Below, in pieces: positions 12,901 through 23,230 of a DNA stretch of 64,000 bases. Position 1 is the stretch's first letter. Each line of letters begins with the position of its first letter. The notes beneath the pieces are model-generated. The model was given only the letters and a program-made list of their open reading frames with translations, ran no database searches and was not told where the DNA came from. Position numbers and translations under genes: made by a program. This stretch comes from Isoetes taiwanensis (lineage: Eukaryota; Streptophyta; Lycopodiopsida; Isoetales; Isoetaceae): NCBI GenBank assembly GCA_021234155.1, contig JAJEKV010000023.1:7044009-7108008 (forward strand), read 5' to 3'.

Positions 12901-13058
12901 TCGTGGCCCTCACATTTGGTCATCGTCCTCGCCCGCTTCTCGTTGGGGAGTCCCAATCCAAGAGTTACGCCAAAAGGCGATTGCATGACGAATGGACAAT
13001 CATGTCCGGGTGCCGGCGTGGAAGCACACTGAAGCATAACTTCTTCTCAATGCATTCC

Positions 13059-14169
13059 TCATCTCTTTTTTCTTGGATTTCCTAGGAAGCGGCTTAAGAG
13101 CTGCCCCGATGCGATTACGTGGCTTCTACGGTCCCCAAAGCTTTGCTCGACCCTTACCTTTGCTTCTTGCCGACTCCACGATGGTGTAGCCGCTGATTGC
13201 TTACCCCGATATTGTCCCCGAGCATTTGCCTGAACTCTTACCCCGAAGGTTGATTGCTTCTCTGGCGGGGTTGCCGGTGCCTCCTCCAAACTTATAGCTT
13301 TATCTTAGGCTGCTTGATCGACTTGGTTGATTGCTCTAACAAGCCTCTTGATATTGCTTGTTCAACCCCTCAATGTAAGTATCCACGGCTTGCCTCTCTG
13401 AGACTCGGGAACATTCAGCTGAGCCTCATAAATTCTTGTTATACTTAGCCATAATAAGCTACCCCGATTCAACTGTAAAATCTGGCTGGATCGTCTACTA
13501 GTATGGGACCTTGGCACATAGTGCTTTAACTGGAAAGCCTTGCCAAAGGTCCTAAACCTGCAGATTGTTCCTCTTGACTTGTTGGATTTAGCATATCCCT
13601 TCCACGGATCCTTGCCGGTCCAATAAGGTTAGCTGTAGCAACTTTCCCTATGTCCTTGTCTTTCATACCGTATGAGTTGCCAAACTCTTCCATTTCATCA
13701 AGCCATGCTTCACCTCCATGCCCGATCTTTGTCCTTCCCGAGAACCGGCCGAGCTTCCTTGTTTTCCATACATTGCTCATAGCACTATCCACCTTTTTCG
13801 ATAATCACCGTCTTTCTTGCTCTTTTCCCCTCGCTTTAGGTGTGTCGGGATCGACCGGGATCGTGAGCTAGAGCTGTCCTCACTGGAAGAACTGTCTGAT
13901 GAGCTGGGGCTGGATGATGATGGGCTCCTGGCTCTCCTCTTCCTTCTCCTATCCCTGACGTTCCCCTGGTTGCCCTCCCTTTCCTGCTGAGGGACTTCGT
14001 CACCACCCGGAAAACAAGGTGGAGGTGGGTGACCATCTTCCTGTGCATTCATGAGAGGTGTCGCCCAGTTGATGAGGTGTTGCATCTGATTCCTCATCTG
14101 CACCAACCTTGCGTTGACTGCCTCTGGTGACATATCCTGCTCAACATCTTCTTGTTCCCTGCCAAACAA
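13059..14169 (-). pseudogene. Gag capsid-like region, copy A
   Basis: The frame at 14169-13777 has NARLVQMRNQMQHLINWATP, a Pro-rich stretch, then a Ser/Arg-rich tract. The frame at 13792-13526 has AWLDEMEEFGNSYGMKDKDI and KVATANLIGPARI, a retrotransposon Gag capsid-like segment, followed in broken frames by YRLNQV and KYTEEF-like pieces. No clear CCHC knuckle could be read. Gag would form the virus-like particle. The same segments recur in copy B. Confidence 0.8.
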
Positions 14170-15341
14170 ATTCCTTGGTACCCAATTGCGTGGTCGGTGC
14201 TGATCTTGGGATCCTGCACTTGAGTTCCTTGCTGCAAGGATTGATCATCAATACATTTTATTTAGGTTAGATGTTGATCAATTTTACTTGCAAATTGAAT
14301 TATCTTTAGTTATAAGAAATCATACAAAGCCTTACATTGACAAACCAGTTAATAGTCATTAATACATAAGGATTACATAATAAAGCAGATGTATCTTAGC
14401 ACAATGGGTACAAGAAACATTTAGCACAAACTTAAGAAATTTTTGCTTAAGAAATTTTTTGCAACTATTCAGTGGCCTCCCGAAAGCCTGAAGAAGTTCT
14501 TGACATCCCTGAATCGGAGGCCTTTGCCGGGGGTTGCGCAAGATGTTCCTCGTTGATCTTCCTTCAAGTGCTCGGGCCATCTCTGTTCCCGGGAGTTCTG
14601 GTGCTGTTGCTGCTACCACTGAAAGTGTTGCATCCCTCAAGTGTCCTCTCGCAAAGTCGAGGCAATGGAGCGCCCATCGCCTCGCTGAAAAGAATGATGA
14701 TGATCGGCATGGGCGATATCTTGAGTGCTTTGCCCGGCCCCAAAGCTTATGAGAAGTGCCACTCTTTCTTCCCCTTGGGCTGAACTCCTTGTGGAAGACT
14801 ATCATTTGCCCCCGGCCGAGGGCTGAAGATCAGCGGCGTCGCACTTTCCCTACCATCCAAGGTTCCTTCCTTTTGAGCCCGCTTCACAGGCATCCACCGC
14901 CATAAGGTCTTCGCGATCTCCACATCGGGTTATGCTGTCCGTCCAAGCACGCCGCTGACCCTTCCCTTCATGCCTCCGCTCGAACTGTCGGCTTGAGCTT
15001 GGGCCTTCCCCGCTTGTAGAGTGTGTCAGACTGAACTCTCCTCTCGAGATACGATAGGCTCCCCGGCCGAGATAGATCTCTCTTATCCGGGCTGATAGGG
15101 TCGCTATATCCTACATTGTCTCCCTCAAAGATAGAGTGTCTCTCCGCCAGCTCTCCTTTGGGATCTCCTCGTATGAGTAGTCGATGATGTCCAGGTTTTC
15201 CCGTAGTGCTATATCATGTACCCAAGAGCTCGCCGATTCAAGACCCCGCTCCTCGGCTGCATTTGGAGGATGTTTATTTGCAAAATGTACTCTCCCCTGC
15301 CGATGACTATTGGCTATTAAGGCCGTGATGCCTACCCGTGG
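14170..15341 (-). pseudogene. Gag N-terminal part and AT-rich spacer, copy A
   Basis: Upstream of the capsid-like region the copy has an AT-rich stretch (about 14230-14460). Before that lies coding-like sequence (14359-14805, with TEMARALEGRSTRNILRNPR) and a segment matching 19600-20139 of copy B. A splice-like CTTGCAG precedes the capsid frame, so an intron is possible but not shown. The copy ends abruptly at about 15341, where sequence equivalent to 10524 begins again. Confidence 0.6.
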
Positions 15342-18300
15342 ATACCCCCAATGGCTCTAAAGCACCCTGAACCCGGTTGTTCCTTGGTTCCATTGGTCCC
15401 GGGTAATCCCGGTATATGTACTTATCCTCTTCATTCCAGCCGGTAGCTACTCGAATCTTTGAAATATGTCTTCATGAAGCCAGCATGCCCCTCGCTATTG
15501 GGCTTATTATATTGTGTCATGAAGAATTAACTTCCTTCTGAAGATTCGGGCACACAACTTATGCTTGTGGTACAACAGGTTACCTTCTTCTTATAATGCT
15601 TGAAGGCGTTTCCCGCCCTTTATCTCGTTGCCGCTTCCTTTGAAAGGCTTTTCCCATACCTCCTTGAAGTCCATTCGGTTGGCAAGGACTCCTCAATCTT
15701 CTTGCTTAAACTCACTTTCGAAGAGTGGAACGCATTACAATCGTCCTTGTATGCGAAATGGTCTTACGGAGGGCATGCGCTTTACAACATTAAGCTTACC
15801 GGGCTTATATATAATATCAAAAACCATGCTCCTCAAAATTCCATCCACCTCCTTTGCCTTAAGTTGAGGAGTGGTCGGGTGAAAAGATCTTGAAGGCTCG
15901 GTGATCGCGATCCAAAAGCGAAACTTCCTTCCCATGAGATAATGCCTCCATATCCTCAATGCCCGACAATGGCTAGCAGCTCCTGATCATGGGTTGGGTA
16001 AGCGTTGCTTCGGCGTCGTTCATCTTCTTCCGAAAACTGACTACCCTTCCTTCTTGCATCAAGACTGTTGCCTATCTTGCTTGCATCAGTTGCTACCAAC
16101 TTATCCTTACTGATCAGGGAGGACAAGCACCGGTGTGCTTGTTAAAGGCCTCTTTAAGCTTCTCAAAGAAACTTGGACTTTCTCTAACCAATGGCTAGCC
16201 CGGTCCTTAATCTTGTTGGCCTTAGTGAGGTCCCCGGAGGGGCGCCTTCACTTAGCAAAGTCCTTCCGCGAACTTTACGTAGTATCCCGCCAATCCGAAA
16301 GCTTCTTGCTTCGCCCACATTCAGCTTGGAGCTGGCCAATCAACTATTGCCTCAATCTTAGATGGATGCGTGGAGATTCCCTCGGATGTTACTACATGCC
16401 CCAAATTACTCCACCCGGCTTTGCTACTGAAGTGGCACTTAAGAGAGCTTCCCATACAACCCGATGGCGTCTCAACTTCTCTAACACTTTCTGAGATCGT
16501 GACAATGCTCTTCGGGGACTTGCTGTAGATTAGGATGTCGTCGAAGAAGACAATAACAAACTCATCAAGAAGTCTCGAAGATATCGTTCATGAGGCATAA
16601 GCGTTAGCGGGCGTTCGACAATCAAAGGGGCATTCGCGTAAACTCAAAATGACCATACGGCGTTACGCGCGATCTTATGGATGTCCTCTTCCTTTATTCT
16701 TATCGATGGTATCCTGATCTTAAATCAATCTTAGAGAATACCTTTGCTCCTTGTAGCTGATCCATTAGGTCATCGCCCTCGGCAATGCATACTTATTCTT
16801 TATCGTCACGCTTATTGGGCTGGCGATAGTCTATCACATTCTTAAGCTCCCATCTTTCTTCTTGACAAAGAGTATAGGTGCTCGAAAGGAACACACTTGC
16901 TCTTATAAATCCAAGCTTTCGAGCAATTCCTGCTTGTTTGTTTCTTGAGCTCGATCAATTACGGGATGCTCATTCTATATGGCCTTAAGGTTCCGGCCAG
17001 ATCCCGAGCCAATGTGATCTCACATTCCACACCCTATAAAGTGGCGGTTTCCGGATTTCATCCTGAAATACATCCCTGAATTCTGAAATAAGCCTTGCTA
17101 TCTGCCAGGCGGTGATTTCCCCTTTGTGTCACTTCCATCCTGCAGCTTTGCTCCTCGATTCCATCCTCAAGATGTAATCCACCTTATTCCTTTCTATACT
17201 CTTCCTTAGCCGCTTCAAAGAAATACACCGCATAGGGGATTCTAGCTTCTTATCTTTCACTATCAACTTCTTTGCCGGCCCGGTGCCGGGCTATGACTTC
17301 ATTCCCGTCGCAATCAATCATGGCTTTGGCTGGCTTCAAAAATTCCATCCCCACTATAAGATCATACCTTCCAATATCCATGACTTCTTTCCCCATCGGC
17401 CCACTTAGCCCCACTAAGGTCTATGTCAAAGGTGATCCTCCTCCCCTTAGTGTGCCGAGATATTGCGCCATAGCTAATTGCCTTGGCTTAGACTTCAATA
17501 CCTTGTTCTTCATTAGAGCAGCCAATCTAGGAGATGCAAAATTATGAGAGCTACCTATCTATGAGGACTACATAAGGGTTACTATCTATGATCCCATCGG
17601 TAGCGATGACAGGTTGACTAGATTCTCTATCTCATCGACTCAATGTTTGCACATATGTGACACTCACCATCTATGAAGTCGTTAGCCCTCACATTTGGTC
17701 ATCGTCCTCGTCAAGAAAACATTTGGGAGTCCCAATCAAGGAGTTACGCCAAAAGCCGTTGCATGACGAATGGACAATCATGTGTCGATTACTTACGGTG
17801 GGAAGCACACGAAGCATAACTTCTTCTCAATGCATTCATCTCTTTTCCTTCCGGTAGATCTGTCACAGGAAGCGGCAAAGAGCGCTGCCCCGATGGTTAC
17901 GTGGCTTCACGGTCCCCAAAAGCTTTTACTCGACCCTTACCTTCTTCTTTGACTCCTCGATGGTGTAGGCTGCTGATTGCTTACCCCGATATTGTCCCCG
18001 ATCGCCCCCTGAACTCTTACCCTGAAGGTTGATTGCTTCTCTTCTGGGGGTTCTTTGGTGCCTCCTCCAAACTTATAGCTTTATCTTGACTGCTTGACCC
18101 GACTTGGTTGATTGCTCTAACAAGCCTCTTGATATTGCTGTTCAACCCCTCAATGTAAGTATCCGGCTTGCCTCTCACGAGACTCGGGAACATTCAGCTG
18201 AGCCTCATAAATTCTTCGGTATACTTAGCCAGCGATAAGCTACCTGATTCAACCTGTAAAACTGCTTTGGATCTTGTCTGACTATGGGACCTTGGCACAT

Positions 18301-20139
18301 AGTGCTTCTTGGAAAAGCCTTTTTGAAGGTCCTAAACCTGCGGTTGTTCCTCTTGACTTTGTTGGATTTAGCATATCCCTTCCACCCGGATCCTTGCTGG
18401 TCCAATAAGGTTAGCTGTAGCAACTTTCCCTATGTCCTTGTCTTTCATACCGTATGAGTTGCCAAACTCTTCCATTTCATCAAGCCATGCTTCAGCCTCC
18501 ATGCCTGATCTGTCCTTCCCTGAGAACTGGCCGAGCTTCCTTGTTTTCCATACATTGCTCATAGCACTATCCACCTTTTCGATAATCACCGCCTTTCTTG
18601 CTCTTTTTCCCCTTTGCTTTAGGTGTGTCGGGGCCGACTGCTCCGAGCTAGAGCTGTCCTCACTTGGAAGAACTGTCTGATGAGCTGGGGCTGGATGATG
18701 ATGGGCTCCTGGCTCTCCTCTTCCTTCTCCTATCCCCGACGTTCCCACGGTTGCCCTCCCTTTCTGCCGGGGACTTCGTCCACCACCCCGGGAAAACAAG
18801 GTGGAGGTGGGTGACCATCTTCCTGTGCATTCATGAGAGGTGTCGCCCAGTTGATGAGGTGTTGCATCTGATTCCTCATCTGCACCAACCTTGCGTTGAC
18901 TGCCTCTGGTGACATATCCTGCTCAACATCTTCTTGTTCCCTGCCAAACAAATTCCTTGGTACCCAATTGCGTGGTCGGTCTTGATCTTGGGATCACGCA
19001 CTTGAGTTCCTTCTTTGCAAGGATTGATCATCAATACATTTTATTTAGGTTAGATGTTGATCAATTTTACTTGCAAATTGAATTATCTTTAGTTATAAGA
19101 AATCATACAAAGCCTTACATTGACAAACCGGTTAATAGTCATTAATACATAAGGATTACATAATAAAAGCGGATGTATCTTAGCACAATGGGTACAAGAA
19201 ACATTTAGCACAAACTTAAGAAATTTTTGCTTAAGAAATTTTTTTTTTTAACTATTCGGCCTCCCAAAAGCCCTGAAGAAGTTCTTGACATCCCCAATCG
19301 GAGGCCTTTGCCGAGGTTGCGCAAGATGTTCCTCGTTGATCTTCCTTCAAGTGCTCTCGGGCCATCTCTCGGTTCCTGAGTTAAGTGTTTGTTCTTTGCT
19401 ACCACCGAAAAGTGTTGCATCCCTCAAGTGTCCTCATAAAAGTCGAGGCAATGGAGCGACCGCCTGTTGAAAAGAATGATGTGATCGGCATGGGCGATAT
19501 CTTTGAGTCTTTTGCCCGGCCCTCAAAGCTATGAGAAGTGCCACAGATTCTTCCCCCTTTGGCTGAACTCCTTGTGGAAGACTATCATTTGCCCCCGGCT
19601 GAGGGCTGGAAGATAGTAGCGAAGTCGCACCCTTCCCTCGCCTCGCATCCGATTGCCCTTCCTTTGAGTCGCTGCTTCCGTAGGCATCCACCGCCATAAG
19701 GTCTTCATGATCTCTCCACATCTTTGGTTTGCGTTGTCCAAGTTAATGCTTTGGACCCTTCCCTCATGCTCGGCTCGAATCCGGGTCGGGCGAGCTTGGG
19801 CCCTTCCCCGGTTTGTAGAGTGTGCTCTGATCTGCTGGAACTCCTCCTCGAGATGATAGGCTCCTGCTGTCGATAGATCTCTTTATCTGGCGATAGGTTG
19901 CTATATCCGACATTGTCTCCCCAAAGATAAGAGTGTCTCTCGCCAAACTCCTTGGGATCTCCCGGTATGAGTAGTCGATGATGTCGTGCTCTTCCCTTCG
20001 TGCTATCATACCCAAGAGCTTCGTCGATTCGAAGACCCTGCTCTGACAATTAGGGACAGATTGAGGATGTCATTTGCAAAATGTACTCCTCCCCGCCGAT
20101 GACTATTGGCGACAAAGGCCGTGATGCCGACCGGTGGAT
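15342..20139 (-). repeat. Second copy (B) of the about 4.8-kb gag-to-RNase H block
   Basis: From ATGGCTCTAAAGCACC at about 15350 onward the sequence repeats the order and content of 10524-15341. It then continues into unique sequence after GGTGGATCGATG at about 20139. Copy B contains gag (18951-18205, MFGREQEDVEQDMSPEAVNA, AWLDEMEEFGNSYGMKDKDI), protease, RT (about 17100-16400) and RNase H ([12 protein letters not shown] near 15790) but no integrase. Its frames are far more broken than in copy A, with many 1-3-nt differences at CTG, CAG and CCG sites and near identity elsewhere. Confidence 0.9.
18205..18951 (-). pseudogene. Gag capsid-like region, copy B
   Basis: Repeats the copy A gag: NARLVQMRNQMQHLINWATP near the start at 18951, Ser-rich tract, then AWLDEMEEFGNSYGMKDKDI and KVATANLIGPARI, then NKVKRNNRRFRTFKKAF and QFYRLNQVAYRW. 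It lies nearest the element's 5' end, so in an element without the duplication this would be the translated copy. Confidence 0.78.
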
Positions 20140-20241
20140 CGATGAGCCGCTTCTCACGTCGTCGTCATGCCTCGGCGATATCTCGCATTCTTGTTGCCTC
20201 CCCCGCTCTCCCATTTCGGTTCTCGCTCCCCTAGTCGCCAT
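19434..20241 (-). pseudogene. Probable gag N-terminus (element ORF after the H3-like gene)
   Basis: The first ATG after the H3-like gene, at 20241, opens MATRGARTEMGERGRQQECE and RPLSPIVIGGEEYILQM. Further frames (19705-20049, ALGYDSTKGRARHH; 19434-19721, EDLMAVDAYGSSDSKEG) continue the protein with breaks. The composition is charged and low in hydrophobics. I infer it to be the N-terminal part of Gag because capsid-like sequence follows on the same strand. It could also be a separate small protein. Confidence 0.5.
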
Positions 20242-21070
20242 TAGTCTTCATGGATCTGTAGCATGGTGCGCTCGACGCCGTCTCGTAGTATTCGTGAGGG
20301 CTGAGGACTCTATATTGATTTGATCCCGGGCCCCTGCATCGAGTGGGCGCTAAGTCTAAGGGCTGAAATGAGGGTTCCCCTACTTTGTTGATTGACTTAT
20401 AATGCATGAAGAGGGCAAGAAGGGCTGTCTGGGCTGAAAGGTACCGTGCCTATTATGTCCGGGTCATATGTCGGGCATGGTCCTAGTCCTATCCCATAGC
20501 TGCTTCTTGCCTCTCGATCCTACCCACGACTCGACCTAAAGCTTGGGTAAGTGTCTCAAGGAAACCCATTCCCTCCCTAGGAGGCGCCTAACTTCCCAAG
20601 GCAGGACTGCTTTAGTCATACCGGCACATAATGTCCGTGGTAGTAGGGTGTTCTAGTCAAGGTTGCGTGAAGATCAAACAAGTGATCAAACACGTAGAAG
20701 GCTTGATCTCTTGGAAGCACATGGATATGGTCTGGCAGCATTATACCATCTCTCAAAGTTGCTTTGGCCATTGAGCGTGAAAGGGTGTAGAAAATGGCTT
20801 GCAAGGATCGGTGGAGGGTCGAAAAATCGCCTAAGGGGCTGGGAGCGGTTCAGAGGAAGAAAAAATGGCAAATGAGACCTATTTTTATAGACTATGGGTG
20901 ACCTCGGATTTGTGCAAAAAGGTGTTAGCTAAGACCGACCTTGGTTCTATGGCTCGGTGTCCAAATGAACTACCATGAAGTGCAAACTTAAGCAAAACAA
21001 AGCAAGAAACACTACATGGCAATTTGTTGGATCAAATTTGGCTAATTTGGGCCAAAAGATGGCCCCGACC

Positions 21071-21133
21071 GGGTGAATCCGTGGATGGCCTCCGCGTCAG
21101 CGAATGCAGACGCTGCGTTTGGCGGTCTCACCC
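21071..21133. repeat. GC-rich inverted repeat 1 (GGGTGA...TCACCC)
   Basis: Begins GGGTGAATCCG and ends GGCGGTCTCACCC, so the ends pair. The interior holds further pairing potential (GCGTC with GACGC). It shares both ends with the block at 21274-21335. Confidence 0.7.
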
Positions 21134-21273
21134 GTTGGCTTTGTTTTTGGGCCAATTTTTGGTCATTTTAGGAAATTTGAAGATGCTAATATGGCTAATT
21201 GGGCCAATTCTAACCTAACTAGCAACTTATTTTGTGCAAAACTGACATCTAAAAGCAAGTTTTTGGGGGTAGT

Positions 21274-21335
21274 GGGTGAATCCGCGAACGCAGCGCCAGC
21301 GTCGAGGCCTTGAGAGGCCATTGGCGGTCTCACCC
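21274..21335. repeat. GC-rich inverted repeat 2 (GGGTGA...TCACCC)
   Basis: Same terminal strings as the block at 21071, and almost the same length, with a different interior (GCGAACGCAGCGCCAGCGTC, then GGCCTTGAGAGGCC, itself a hairpin). It lies about 200 bp from the first block, just downstream of the H3-like ORF on the coding strand. Confidence 0.7.
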
Positions 21336-21543
21336 GACCGCCCCAATTTTTGCATTTTTGATGATTTTTTTGCCAAAATTTTGTTGTAGTCATGATTTCG
21401 GGGTATTTCTAGACATGCTATGAAGAATTCTACCAGAATTGGGTTCTATTTTCTACATTTCAAGAACAATTTTACGAGGGAAAAGAACTTTTTATATTAA
21501 TGAGGAACATGATTACATGAAAATTTTAGTTCTTCTACAAAAT

Positions 21544-22647
21544 TTACAAAATTTGAGGCCTAGGGCCTCTCCCCTCAAGATCCTCCGGTGCCAAGTGGAT
21601 ATCCTTAGGCATAAGGGTTGCCCCGCTTAGCATGGATGGCGCAGGTTTCCCTCCTCGAAGAGCTGCACCAGCTCGCCTCGGAGGCCTCTTGAGCCCCGGT
21701 CATTAGAGGGGTTACCACGTAGTCCGTCCGAACTGGCTGCAAAACCTCCCTAAGGAGGCGCCTTCGGGAGCGCCTTCCTTATAAGGAGATTAGTGCACAT
21801 CCGAAGTGCCGAATCTCCCTAAACACCCGGGCGTGTCTTTGTTTGGCGTGGTGAACCCTCTCGGGTTTTCTGGCCTTGGTGGGGGTGGCTTGGGCTGGTT
21901 CTTCTTTGGCCTGCCCCCACTACGACGCTGTTGGACCTCCTGGCGGCAATACCACTCATTGTACCTCGTCCGGCGAAGGTACTCCTTATATGCCACCATC
22001 TTTCTTTTGAACTCCGGTCCTGGCTGCTTGGCCTTGAATGCCCAGCTCCCCTACCTTCATTTTTCTTCACCACCTTAGGTGGTTCCGGCCCACTTAGGGT
22101 AGGGTGGCCTGCGTCGAGTCTGCTTTGCCCCTCCTCCTCCTCCTCTGCCTCCTCCTGGGCTCCTCTTCCTAGTGGCTCTTGAATAACGACGGTCCGGCCC
22201 GAGGCCCGTCGTTCCTTCTCTTAGTTCTCCTCTCCTCCTCCCTCGGCTCCTCTCCCGCTCCCGCTTCTTCTGGCGGCCCTCTCCCCCCAGGCCACTCCGA
22301 CCTTCTCCTTACCTTTCTTCCTTGGGACCAGAAGGCCCCGCTTCCCTCCCCGCTGCTGCTGCTTTGCTCCTCCCCTTCTTCTTCCACCTCGGTGTCCAGA
22401 GGGTTCAAATGGCGAGTCTGTAGGTCCTCTCCCAGTGCCTGGCCGGCGGGAGAACTGGTGCTGGGACTCTCCTCGGCGTCATGGTATGAGGCTTCATTGC
22501 TGCTGGCCGCTTCTTCCGGGGAAGCTCCTCTTCCCCTTTCTTGGGTGGGAGGTGTTAGGATCTTCTTAACATGTAAGCCTGGCTTTGCGCCATGGAGAGG
22601 GTCGGTCTTGGTCCAGTCTTCCTGTAAGTTTGTTTGGTGCGGGCCAT
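21544..22647 (-). pseudogene. Histone H3-like ORF inside the retrotransposon (frames broken)
   Basis: ATG at 22647 opens MARTKQTYRKTGPRP, matching the histone H3 tail: A1, R2, T3, K4, Q5, T6, R8 and K9 are kept, with Tyr at 7 and Thr at 10. A long Glu/Ser/Arg-rich segment follows (for example TEVEEEGEEQSSSSGEG at about 22385), then a basic Pro-rich piece (RPKKNQPKPPPPRPENP). The C-terminal part matches the H3 fold in order: VFREIRHFG at 21826-21800 (H3 REIR), RLLREVLQPVRTDYVV from 21760 (H3 RLVREI), GAQEASEA (H3 LQEASEA), CAIHAKR at 21643-21623 (identical to H3), and MPKDIHLA from 21612 (H3 MPKDIQLA). At least three frame changes interrupt it. The tail is about 260 residues against about 40 in ordinary H3. 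It is on the same strand as gag-pol, between the PBS and gag, and not in the duplicated block. Homology to H3 is strongly supported; the function is unknown. Confidence 0.9.
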
Positions 22648-23217
22648 ATCTTATGGTTCAGAAAACGGGTGACGAAGAAATTTTGGGCAAGAGAAGGTTT
22701 GAGGTGAAGGGTTGGAGAGAAAAAATGAGGTGTCAGATATTTAAAAAGGAGGGTCCCTGGGAATATTCTCCTACCATAATTACCCCTATTTATTAGCCCC
22801 CCCTTATTAATTACAAGATATTTAATTAATTATTTAACTATTAATGTATATATTAACCTATATTAATTGATATTATCTTTAATTTTTCGAATTTTCCTAA
22901 TGGTTCGAAGTGCAATTTATGAATTTGCGCCATTTTTCACCTGGGCCTCTGATTGGCATGATTCTTCGACCCATTTTAGGTGAAATTTGATGCAGATGCA
23001 TAATTTTCACTCCAAATTTACTAGAAAATTCGTTTGCCTCTCTCAAATCTTCGTCTAACACTTAGCCTAATTCCTGACCCACTACCTAGGAGAAAAAAAT
23101 TTTTTTTCCCCCCATTTTCGCGGTTCGATGGTGGAATGTTTATTCCACACCCCTATAGGCCTGTTAGACTACTTCATGGTTATGGTCAGTGCTAGTTCTT
23201 GGTCAACCAAGAACATC
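22648..23217 (-). other. Element leader between PBS and H3-like ORF
   Basis: AT-rich, rich in ATTAATTA strings around 22790-22880, with short poly-A/T runs near 23090-23110. No ORF of note. By position it is the 5' untranslated leader and would hold the packaging signal (inference). Confidence 0.5.
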
Positions 23218-23229
23218 GCTCTGATACCA
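23218..23229 (-). other. Primer binding site for initiator tRNA-Met
   Basis: On the minus strand, one base inside the 5' LTR, the sequence is TGGTATCAGAGC. This is the 12-nt complement of the 3' end of plant initiator tRNA-Met that is used by many plant LTR retrotransposons. Confidence 0.95.
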
Positions 23230-23230
23230 T

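Larger units (their letters stand above)
20242..21543 (-). other. Element internal non-coding region with two GC-rich hairpins
   Basis: Between the H3-like ORF and the gag ATG. No long frame with a known domain. Two related GC-rich inverted-repeat blocks lie at 21071-21133 and 21274-21335 and are listed separately. The rest is A/T-rich and could contain leader or subgenomic signals, which I cannot identify. Confidence 0.6.

Noticed and set aside
21819-22408. Plus-strand ORFs of up to 205 codons (22179-22796)
   Set aside because: They lie antisense to the H3-like ORF and owe their length to its Glu/Ser/Arg-rich coding sequence.
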